Of a DNA stretch of 64,000 nucleotides, positions 45,801 through 52,542 are shown one piece after another. The stretch is from Anaerolineales bacterium. GTDB lineage: Bacteria > Chloroflexota > Anaerolineae > Aggregatilineales > J027. The stretch spans positions 1,302,001 through 1,366,000 of the forward strand of contig JACKCI010000001.1 in assembly GCA_020634155.1 (NCBI GenBank), written 5' to 3'. The notes beneath the pieces are model-generated. The model saw nothing but the letters and a program-made list of their open reading frames with translations. It had not been told where the DNA came from and ran no database searches. Numbering within the stretch: position 1 is the first letter of the stretch; every line of letters begins with the position of its first letter. The position numbers and the translations under genes are program-made.

Positions 45801-46775
45801 AAGCAAAACGAACCCCATCCACACGGGCGGGCAGCGGCCTATCGTGTGTTAGGACGCATTGGGGCCGACCAGCGGCGCGGCATCGGGGTGGGGGCCGATG
45901 GCTTGCCAGAGATAGATTGGGTGGAGATACCCGCAGGCAAGTTCACCTATGGCAGCGATAAGGCCAAAGACCCACAAGCCTATAGCGATGAGACACCCCA
46001 ACGCACGCTCCATCTGGAGACCTTCCACATGAGCCGCTACCCCATCACCTATGCTCAATATCAGGTTTTTGTGGAGGCGGCTGACGGCTTCAGTGACCCG
46101 CGCTGGTGGCAGGGGTTGGCTAAACGAGAAACCTCAGTCGGCGAACAAGCCTTCAAGGTTGCCAACCATCCACGAGAGGGCGTGAGTTGGTACGATGCGA
46201 TGGCCTTCTGTCGGTGGTGGAGTTGGCGCTTGACGGTCGTCCATCGGGGCGGGTCACAGACCGCGCCCCTACCACCCAACGGTGATTTACCAACTCTGGC
46301 AGGGGTTGACTGGATGAACCCGCTGACATGGCGGGTGCGCCTGCCCACCGAATTTGAGTGGGAGAAGGCGGCCCGCGGGACGGATGGGCGCGTCTATCCA
46401 TGGGGCGAGGACTATATCAGCGGCTATGCCAACATTAATGAAACAGGGGGTGGGGTTGGGCCATACTATCTGCGGCAAACAAGTGCAGTGGGCATGTACC
46501 CGCACCGCGCCCCTGACCAGTCGCCCTATGGGGTAGCGGACTTGAGTGGCAACGTCTGGGAGTGGTGCCTGACCGAGTACGATGAACCCAGCAAAGACAT
46601 AGATATTACTAAGAGTTCGCCCCGTGTGGTGCGTGGCGGCTCGTGGCTCAGCGACCAAGACGATGCGCGGGCCGCCGTCCGCTACTTCGACGACCCGAAC
46701 TACCGCGGCAGCGGCAGGGGGTTTCGGGTGGTGGCGTCTGCCCCTATTCTTGGTGCTCTGGTCTCTGGGGGGTGA
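42870..46775 (+). CDS. DGR target 1: kinase-like + NACHT + FGE/lectin-like variable protein
   Basis: 1301 residues. About 1-410: kinase or aminoglycoside-phosphotransferase-like region with an intact catalytic loop IHGDLHGGN (about 247) and LIDFARH, then YDLAYLELD. About 525-900: NACHT/STAND NTPase with Walker A VLLGEPGSGKTTTLNRLA (about 528), Walker B LLVLCDALNEMP (about 600) and the FSHQLLQEYFASRK segment (about 876). About 1010-1301: FGE-sulfatase/C-type-lectin-like domain (IDWVEIPAGKFTYGS, FHMSRYPITYAQYQVF, LSGNVWEW). The last 50 codons contain the variable repeat. STAND NTPases act as ligand-triggered switches, and lectin-like DGR targets bind ligands through the variable face, so this looks like a diversified immune-type receptor. 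Convergent with the RT gene. Confidence 0.9.
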   Translation: MPEDKVKIPPDVRTSIDDPERLAAILKLSTRLNQIHMQRAIHEGKSGAGVYLVQLYFARTQDRERGLEGYAYLKVDTADIIKTELGKHESVRRGAMEPFVPEIIEDLHEPPNGRPPQAALFYAPAGKTTKSANSFAQLVKNGEVSNSDVQSIVQTLSSALTGWNPPDTCYKERIPMTAREWFLHLLNCGSDSGMRLSDIQRLDVCPTIDKPLMRFRELGWELPNPRAYALNTDLWRSATLHGPTGNIHGDLHGGNIICRTDSVGSLQLIDFARHQRDKAIFYDLAYLELDTILHVMRGADWDEWRQLLEHLAPPVSHDRPVPATVLLEKEPPKVLADRAWHFVQPVREVAQTYLNACTTPDLKTEFAQQWWLAAAAVGLVFAQRSSFANHPEQMQAYLYAAVCLERALTACQIDLPIQTDPAPCSLNATASTSAPTVKLHPLITDYGRDLAAALQEYGDFYVDMSGEQSPTILNPETPTSRRFDHIPRPHAHRIKVTAGLEMKDNPSEGAASSKPIANVRDALRQAGRIVLLGEPGSGKTTTLNRLALDYAHSLETNPNGLIPVVVPLSNYRGSSIEDFHAYVQQCLATPNLAAIIDRSRLLVLCDALNEMPRQDPRTLTSLQQALPAYPHVMVSCREKDFNNNDLDGAGRLEVVDIKPLTPPQMKAIIDQYLYRDATDGEWHGLAPATAHDLWEHELLGNDLLLAAWTEMADNDAAAAFWRNEDPPEPLLRDKDRYGGNWWRDLDKRDEMRRAMLGDKKGLMLLCRNPYMLSTLVIGLYVETGRIPNNRGALFNDFVDALITREIENAQKRQEPWPPQTDQRLIAALSNLAEAMQLKRNVTSLPKTEAMPFLGDALWPLAVQCSILQDLSDRVRFSHQLLQEYFASRKMGEDMDNAVPATKYWAADRWWERVGAEQTALILAGVRAAGDRQGLVEVVQWIATAQPELALDCVIEVDGEPPTLDLGLLDILAAAARAKQNEPHPHGRAAAYRVLGRIGADQRRGIGVGADGLPEIDWVEIPAGKFTYGSDKAKDPQAYSDETPQRTLHLETFHMSRYPITYAQYQVFVEAADGFSDPRWWQGLAKRETSVGEQAFKVANHPREGVSWYDAMAFCRWWSWRLTVVHRGGSQTAPLPPNGDLPTLAGVDWMNPLTWRVRLPTEFEWEKAARGTDGRVYPWGEDYISGYANINETGGGVGPYYLRQTSAVGMYPHRAPDQSPYGVADLSGNVWEWCLTEYDEPSKDIDITKSSPRVVRGGSWLSDQDDARAAVRYFDDPNYRGSGRGFRVVASAPILGALVSGG
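46618..46743 (+). repeat. Variable repeat 1 (VR1)
   Basis: 126 bp equal in length to the template at 48432-48557. Sixteen substitutions relative to it, all at template adenines (AAC to CTC, AGC, GAC, TAC, TTC, GGC; AAT to GAT). Flanks CGCCCCGTGTGGTGCG and GGCGTCTGCCC are unchanged. Encodes residues about 1250-1291 of target 1. Confidence 0.95.
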
Positions 46776-46785
46776 GCGAAGCGAA

Positions 46786-46806
46786 CCCCAAAAAAATTTT
46801 TTGGGG
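46786..46806. repeat. A/T palindrome after VR1
   Basis: CCCC-A7-T6-GGGG, 11 bp past the stop of target 1. It could extrude as a cruciform or serve as a bidirectional terminator between the convergent target and RT genes. An A/T palindrome (A8T6) also follows VR2 at 48629-48642. Confidence 0.65.
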
Positions 46807-46814
46807 GAGGGGTC

Positions 46815-47906
46815 CTAGGATTTTTTAGGCGGGCGGATGCGGAGGTTGCCCAATACATGCTCGCGCAGGCCCCACGTATCCGCATAGCGCACATGGTTAA
46901 TCCAACCTTGGACGCTGGCATCAAGTTCAGCAAAGCTGATACGCCCCTCGGCATAATCGCTGATACGGTCGGCAATGCGCTGCTGAAAATGCACCAGATT
47001 GCGGCGCTTAAGCAAGCGGTGGTGGGGATAGACCACAAAGCCCAGCCATGGAATGCCATGCTCAACGGGGATGACTTGGGCCTCAGTCTCATGGATGGTC
47101 AGGCGCAGATGGGCAAGGCGCTCGGTGAGGCGCTGCTTCCAACGATTCAGTTGGCGCTTGCTGTTGCTAAAGAGGGCGAAATCGTCCACATAGCGCAGGT
47201 AGGCGGAGCAGCCCAACTCGCGCACCACGAACCAATCCAAGGGGTTCATATACACATTCGACCAGAACTGCGAGGTCAGGTTGCCGATGGGTAGCCCTCG
47301 CGGACGGTTGACCGCGAACAGGTCATCGCCCGCAAAATAGACCATGCGGTACTCGTCATCCAAGACACCCACCCCACTGGCGAGAATGCGCTCAATCAAC
47401 CACAGGATGCGTGGGTCATCCAGCGCTTGGCCTAGGGTATCACGTAGCACGGCATGGTCAAGTGAGGGGAAGTGCTTGACAATATCGGCTCGCAGCACAT
47501 AGGCATAGGCGCGGCTAAAGGCTTGTAGGCGGTCAATGGCGCGGTGGGTGCCTTTGCCGATGCGGTTGGCATAGCTATCGGGGATGAAGCGCTGGTCGAA
47601 ATAGGGTTCGATGATGTTGCACAGGGCATGATGCACCACACGGTCACGGAAGGGGGCCGCGCTGATTTTGCGCTGCTTGGGTTCATTGATATAGAAATGG
47701 GTATAGGGGCCGGGTTGGTAGGTCTGGGTGTGGAGGTCGTGCTGCAAAGCCGCTAACCGATCTGCAACCCGATGCTCGAAGTGGCTGGCGGGGTGTTGAC
47801 CGCGCTTGCCCTTGGCGGCCCGTCGAAAGGCCAACCAGAGATTATCCCATGTAGTGATGGAGTCAAAAGATGGTGATTTTGAGTCGGACGTATGATTTGT
47901 TGGCAT
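46815..47906 (-). CDS. DGR reverse transcriptase
   Basis: 363 residues from ATG 47906 (a start 18 codons earlier is possible). RT motifs: LRADIVKHFPSLDH, the DGR-specific GLPIGNLTSQFW (about 204) replacing the group II intron QGxxxSP motif, and the active site YLRYVDDFALF (about 237). WLGFVVYPHHRLLKRRN and the C-terminal thumb (WINHVRYADTW) follow. This enzyme copies the template RNA with adenine-directed errors and the cDNA replaces the variable repeat. Convergent with target 1 (39 bp between the stops). Its 5' end overlaps the oppositely oriented avd-like gene by about 37 bp. Confidence 0.95.
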   Translation of the reverse strand: MPTNHTSDSKSPSFDSITTWDNLWLAFRRAAKGKRGQHPASHFEHRVADRLAALQHDLHTQTYQPGPYTHFYINEPKQRKISAAPFRDRVVHHALCNIIEPYFDQRFIPDSYANRIGKGTHRAIDRLQAFSRAYAYVLRADIVKHFPSLDHAVLRDTLGQALDDPRILWLIERILASGVGVLDDEYRMVYFAGDDLFAVNRPRGLPIGNLTSQFWSNVYMNPLDWFVVRELGCSAYLRYVDDFALFSNSKRQLNRWKQRLTERLAHLRLTIHETEAQVIPVEHGIPWLGFVVYPHHRLLKRRNLVHFQQRIADRISDYAEGRISFAELDASVQGWINHVRYADTWGLREHVLGNLRIRPPKKS

Positions 47907-48199
47907 GGGTGCTACCCCGCACCGAAAAATTCCCGCGTTTGTATCGCAACACCATAACACGGCGCTTGCTGGATGCCTTGCTCGATTTTCAGGAACTGCT
48001 ATATGAGGCCAATGCCGCCCAAGGCTCCAAACGGCTGACGTATCTGCGGCGGGCCGATGGTCATTTGGACAAGCTACGGCTCTATCTGCGCTTGGCCTTC
48101 GACTTGCAGTGGCTCACTAGCGGGCAATATGAGCATGTCAGCCGCATGGTCGAGGAGGTTGGGCGCTTGTTGGGTGGGTGGATTCGAGAGAGTAGCTAG
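47870..48199 (+). CDS. avd: Avd-like DGR accessory protein
   Basis: 109 residues. Begins VILSRTYDLLAWVLPRTEKF, then PRLYRN, matching the Avd N-terminus (YDL...W.LP..EKFPR). The rest is helical: LLDALLDFQELLYEANAAQG, LRRADGHLDKLRLYLRLAFD, YEHVSRMVEEVGRLLGGWI, i.e. a four-helix bundle. Avd forms a pentamer that binds the RT and template RNA and is required for mutagenic cDNA synthesis. It is divergent from the RT and overlaps its start, an uncommon layout. Confidence 0.85.
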   Translation: MVILSRTYDLLAWVLPRTEKFPRLYRNTITRRLLDALLDFQELLYEANAAQGSKRLTYLRRADGHLDKLRLYLRLAFDLQWLTSGQYEHVSRMVEEVGRLLGGWIRESS

Positions 48200-48431
48200 G
48201 CGGGTACAGTGGGAGCGAATCCAGACTGTACCCAGTTTTATGTATGTGCCTGACGGCAACCCAAGGCCACCGTGCAGACCAGACACACCTGCGCTATTCT
48301 TCATCCTTCGCCGCATCCAGCAAACCGTAGTCGGCTGGCCCTATTGGAAGCGGTGACCCTATGGTGGGGGGCCGCTCGCACTGCCCATCGCCCGTAGGCA
48401 ACAGGCCGCCTGAGAAGGCGCAGACGAACAT

Positions 48432-48557
48432 GGGCAGACGCCACCACCCGAAACCCCCTGTTGTTGTTGCGGTTGTTCGGGTTGTTGTTGTTGCGGACGG
48501 CGGCCCGCGCATTGTCTTGGTTGTTGTTCCACGAGCCGCCACGCACCACACGGGGCG
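48432..48557 (-). repeat. DGR template repeat (TR)
   Basis: 126 bp, same strand as the RT. If translated, it would encode runs of Asn (GGSWNNNQDNARAAVRNNNN), because almost every mutable codon is AAC/AAT. Both variable repeats match it except at adenines. It lies between avd (232 bp away) and the end of target 2. Confidence 0.96.
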
Positions 48558-48655
48558 TCTGGTCTCAGGGTGCCTGACGAATGGGTACCCACCCGTAAAA
48601 ACCAGTATACCGCAAGACCCCATTTTTCAAAAAAAATTTTTTGCGCTCGCTTCGC

Positions 48656-51600
48656 TCACGCCCCAGAGACCAGAGCACCAGAGGGTATAGGGGCAGACGC
48701 CACCACCCGAAACCCCCTGAAGGTGAGGCGGTAGCTCGGGACGAGGTAGTGGCGGACGGCGGCCCGCGCATCGTCCCGGGCGCTGAGCCACGAGCCGCCA
48801 CGCACCACACGGGGCGAACTATTAGTAATATCTATGTCTTTATTGGGTTCACGGTACTCGGTCAGACACCATTCCCAGACGTTGCCGCTCAAGTCCGCTA
48901 CCCCATAGGGCGACTGGTCAGGGGCGCGGTGCGGGTACATGCCCACTGCACTCGTTTGACCGAGAGTGAATGGCCCCACTTTGGTACCACCAAAACGTGC
49001 TGTTTCGTCAATGTTGGCATAGCCGCTGATATACTCATTGCCCCACGGATAGACACGCCCATCCGTCCCGCGGGCCGCCTTCTCCCACTCAAACTCGGTG
49101 GGCAGGCGCACCAGCCATGTCAGCGGGTTCATCCAGTCAACCCCTGCCAGAGTTGGTAAATCACCGTTGGGTGGTAGGGGCGCGGTCTGTGACCCGCCCC
49201 GATGGACGACCGTCAAGCGCCAACTCCACCATCGACAGAAGGCCATCGCGTCGTACCAACTCACGCGCTCGCGGGGGTGGTTGGCAACCTTGAAGGCTTG
49301 TTCGCCGACTTGGGATTGGTTACGGCGTCGGTCTTCATCATCCGCCAACCCCTGCCACCAGCGCGGGTCACTGAAGCCGTCAGCCGCCTCCACAAAGACC
49401 TGAAATTGAGCATAGGTGATGGGGTAGCGGCTCATGTGGAAGGTTGAGAGTGGCTCATGGGTGCGGTCTTGATACGTCCATTTCCCGTCGTCGGGTATCT
49501 CCACCCAATCTATCTCTGGCAAGCCATCGGCCCCCACCCCGATGCCGCGTCGCTGGTCGGCCCCCACAAGCCCCAAGATGCGGTAGGCCGCCGCCCGTCC
49601 GTATGGGTGGGGTTCGGCGCTGTGGTGTCGTGCGCCTTCAATCAGCGCCTGCCGACCTGCTTCGGTCAAATCAGCCAGCGTCTTGCCCTCCCCATTGCGT
49701 AACAGCACACTCAGGGCCAGTTCGGGGGTGACGGGAGCCAGCCATGTCAAAACGCGGATGGGGTCGCGCACCAACTCGCCCAGAATCACGATGGTCTCAC
49801 GCCATGGCCCGGCCTCCCACCAATCCGGTGTAAAGAAAGGCGCAGGCGATTGCCCACCCTCTAGGGCGACCAACAACTCAGCCGTGGCGAAGTATTCTTG
49901 AAAGAGTTGGTGGCTAAATTGAAGGGTTGTCCCCAACTGGATGAGGTTGGCAGCTTCGGCGTCGCGCAAGAGGGCCTCAGCGCTGGCAGCATCTAGGCTG
50001 CTATCCACAGCTTGGGCCGCTTGCAGGGCCGCCGCACGGGTAATTTCGGTGCGTTGTTCGGTGCGTTGCACAGCAGCAGCAATCGCGGAAAGGACGGTCT
50101 CGATACGGGCTTTGTGTTCAGGGGGCCATGGTTGCTGGCGTTTTTCTGCCAACTCCGCTTCATGATTCAGCAGCTTGGTGACAAAGCCGTTGAACAAACC
50201 CGCCCGATTGCCGGGCAAGGCCTGTTCGGGGGGCAAGCCCTTGTCGATAGCCCAGCGGAACAAGCCAATCACCAATTGCCCCAAGGTGAAGGGATTACGA
50301 CACGCCAACAGCAGACGCCGCTTATCCTGATGGACACGCTGTCGGGCGTTGCGGTGCTGTCCATAGGCTTGGGGGTAGTCAATGCGCCATGCCTCGTTGG
50401 ACTGGAGGCGTTGGGCAATTGCTGCGCGTTCATCTTCGGGAAAATAAAGCACCTTCACCGTATCGGGAATGGGGCAACTCGGCTGCCAGAAGTCGTCTTC
50501 GTGGTCTACAAAATAGTCCCATGCCGCGATTAGGTCGGCGCTCCCGTGCATCAATTGCCACAACTGCTCGCCCTGTTCGGGCAGGCGTTGGGTAATGATG
50601 CGATAGATTTGGGCCGGGGTCAGGTCACGCAATTGCAGCCGATCAAGGTGCGGGATGCTGCTCAACTCGTTGGTGTAGTCACGCACCCGACACGACACCA
50701 CAAAGCGCTCGCAGCCTTGGATAAAGGCCAGCACTTCGGGCATCAGCTTGCGCTTGTCTGGCCCCGTGCGCGGCATCTCGTTCAGGGCGTCAAAGAGCCA
50801 CACCAGCTTCAAATCGGCACGATAGGGTTGCAAGGCCCCTAGCTGCCCCTCGGCATATTCGCTGAAGCTGGTCTTCCCATCAAAGCCTGAAAGCTTCACA
50901 AAGACGGGCAAGGGTGGGGCTTCCCCATCGGCCTTGGTAGCCTTGTCATCGGCATAGTCCAGCGTCAGGCGTTGCAGCAGGGTCGTCTTGCCGCTGCCCG
51001 GCTCACCCAACAGCACCACCCGCTTCAACTTCATGAGGCGTTCCCGCACCTTGGGCACCCGCTCGCCTGCCTCCTGCGCTTTCTCGCTCATGGCGGGGAT
51101 GGTGGCGGCAAATAAACTGCCGAATAAGTCCTCCAACTCATCGGGGGATGGCTCTAGTGCCCGCGTTGGGTGGTAGGGTTCGGGGCGTTGCTCCCCGCGC
51201 AGGTCAATGGTGGTCTTCAATTCATCGTGCATTTCCCGTAACAACCCCTCCCGATAGGCAGCAATGTCATCAGGACGCAGGGGGGCGCTGCCCGCTTGCC
51301 ACTGCACTTGATAAGGCAGCGTTTGGCTCGGCTCCAAGCCAATCTGTTGGAGTAGGTGGCGTAGCGCACTCGCCGCATACAGGAGCGTGACCTTGCGCTG
51401 TTGAGGGGTGGTGTTGTGGCTGCGGCGGGTAGCGATGGTTCCAGCCGCCACGACTGCCAACCAGAAGGCATTTTCGTACTGCTCGGCAATGCTCTCATCA
51501 AATGGTTGTAAGAACTGGGCGAGATACTGTCGGATAGGCTGAATGAGTTGCCACACCGAGGCGGGCTTGATGCCTTGAGGCAGGCCCGGTGGCACCACCC

Positions 51601-52522
51601 CTCGCGCCAGAAATTGCGTCAAGTGTACCCAATCATTCCAATCGGCCTCGGTTTCGGCCCCCAACGTCCGCAACATCACATCCAATTCGAGATAAGCCAA
51701 ATCGAACAACGGGAAGCCGTTTTCATCAAACTGCTGGAGGTCAATCAACCAAGGTGGGGTGTCGGCGGGCTGGTTGAGTGCATCGAGCTTGCACATCAGG
51801 TTATCAGCATGAAAATCGCCGTGCATCGGCCCCCGCGGGATGGTGAGCTTCTTGTCATGCCACAACGCGGCATTCAAAGCATAAGCAATTGGGTTGGGAA
51901 ACGAGGCGGATAAATCGTGTCCGGGCCAAAAGCTGACGTTATCTTGCACATTAGGTGGCAAGCCCATCTCGCGGGCGCGGCTATTGATGTCGCGGGTGCG
52001 TTTTTTACCCCCGACGTTAATCATGGCCTGTAGTGCTTCATATATGGGTATTGACGCACGGCCTTGGCGTATATCGCGGGCATCATGCCAGCACTTCAGT
52101 ACAGGGTCAAATGAATAAGTAATCTGCTTGGTACAGGAGCTAATCAGTTGATGCTCAATCAGCTTTGCCAACGAGGTGGCACTTTGGGTGCGGTGCTGCG
52201 CGGGTTGATAGAGCAACAGCGCATACTCCACCTCATCCTGCACAACCGGCCCAATCAATCCGCCAATAATCCCTGCTAAATACGACTTGATACACTCGTC
52301 AGTTGCGCGTTGTTGATTCCTCAGCGCCTTCTCCATCGCGTCTTTGGTGTCAATTTTAGCGAAGGCCAAGCCATCATATTGCCGTGAGGTCGAGCCTTGA
52401 ATGTCTACCAGCACAACTTGTGCGCCCGAAAGCCCGCCCGCCATACGCTCCATGGGCGTAATCTTGCCATCTTGATAAGCCTCGAATAACTGTTGGACAT
52501 AGCGCGGATACACCTCGCTCAT
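48656..52522 (-). CDS. DGR target 2: kinase-like + NACHT + FGE/lectin-like variable protein
   Basis: 1288 residues, paralogue of target 1. Kinase-like loop MHGDFHADN at about 231 with LIDLQQFD and FDLAYLELD. NACHT: VVLLGEPGSGKTTLLQRLTL (about 499), LVWLFDALNEMPRTG (about 569), FSHQLFQEYFATAE (about 870). FGE/lectin-like C-terminus: IDWVEIPDDGKW, FHMSRYPITYAQFQVF, LSGNVWEW, ending in the variable segment. DNA of the FGE region is almost identical to target 1 over several hundred bp, while the kinase and NACHT parts differ more, pointing to gene conversion or recent exchange of the 3' ends. Lies 20 bp downstream of the caspase gene, in one operon. Confidence 0.9.
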   Translation of the reverse strand: MSEVYPRYVQQLFEAYQDGKITPMERMAGGLSGAQVVLVDIQGSTSRQYDGLAFAKIDTKDAMEKALRNQQRATDECIKSYLAGIIGGLIGPVVQDEVEYALLLYQPAQHRTQSATSLAKLIEHQLISSCTKQITYSFDPVLKCWHDARDIRQGRASIPIYEALQAMINVGGKKRTRDINSRAREMGLPPNVQDNVSFWPGHDLSASFPNPIAYALNAALWHDKKLTIPRGPMHGDFHADNLMCKLDALNQPADTPPWLIDLQQFDENGFPLFDLAYLELDVMLRTLGAETEADWNDWVHLTQFLARGVVPPGLPQGIKPASVWQLIQPIRQYLAQFLQPFDESIAEQYENAFWLAVVAAGTIATRRSHNTTPQQRKVTLLYAASALRHLLQQIGLEPSQTLPYQVQWQAGSAPLRPDDIAAYREGLLREMHDELKTTIDLRGEQRPEPYHPTRALEPSPDELEDLFGSLFAATIPAMSEKAQEAGERVPKVRERLMKLKRVVLLGEPGSGKTTLLQRLTLDYADDKATKADGEAPPLPVFVKLSGFDGKTSFSEYAEGQLGALQPYRADLKLVWLFDALNEMPRTGPDKRKLMPEVLAFIQGCERFVVSCRVRDYTNELSSIPHLDRLQLRDLTPAQIYRIITQRLPEQGEQLWQLMHGSADLIAAWDYFVDHEDDFWQPSCPIPDTVKVLYFPEDERAAIAQRLQSNEAWRIDYPQAYGQHRNARQRVHQDKRRLLLACRNPFTLGQLVIGLFRWAIDKGLPPEQALPGNRAGLFNGFVTKLLNHEAELAEKRQQPWPPEHKARIETVLSAIAAAVQRTEQRTEITRAAALQAAQAVDSSLDAASAEALLRDAEAANLIQLGTTLQFSHQLFQEYFATAELLVALEGGQSPAPFFTPDWWEAGPWRETIVILGELVRDPIRVLTWLAPVTPELALSVLLRNGEGKTLADLTEAGRQALIEGARHHSAEPHPYGRAAAYRILGLVGADQRRGIGVGADGLPEIDWVEIPDDGKWTYQDRTHEPLSTFHMSRYPITYAQFQVFVEAADGFSDPRWWQGLADDEDRRRNQSQVGEQAFKVANHPRERVSWYDAMAFCRWWSWRLTVVHRGGSQTAPLPPNGDLPTLAGVDWMNPLTWLVRLPTEFEWEKAARGTDGRVYPWGNEYISGYANIDETARFGGTKVGPFTLGQTSAVGMYPHRAPDQSPYGVADLSGNVWEWCLTEYREPNKDIDITNSSPRVVRGGSWLSARDDARAAVRHYLVPSYRLTFRGFRVVASAPIPSGALVSGA
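48691..48816 (-). repeat. Variable repeat 2 (VR2)
   Basis: 126 bp, matching the template with 21 substitutions, all at template adenines (including CAA to CGG). Encodes residues about 1236-1277 of target 2. VR1 and VR2 differ from each other at most variable codons, so each has been diversified separately. Confidence 0.95.
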
Positions 52523-52542
52523 CAGACTTTATCCTCCCACCC

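Noticed and set aside
46815..47906. Group II intron reverse transcriptase/maturase
   Set aside because: No maturase or endonuclease domain, the IGNLTSQ motif is DGR-specific, and a matching TR/VR pair is present.
48301..48623. Asn-rich minus-strand frames around the template repeat
   Set aside because: The Asn runs are the DGR template (AAC codons), not a protein-coding gene.
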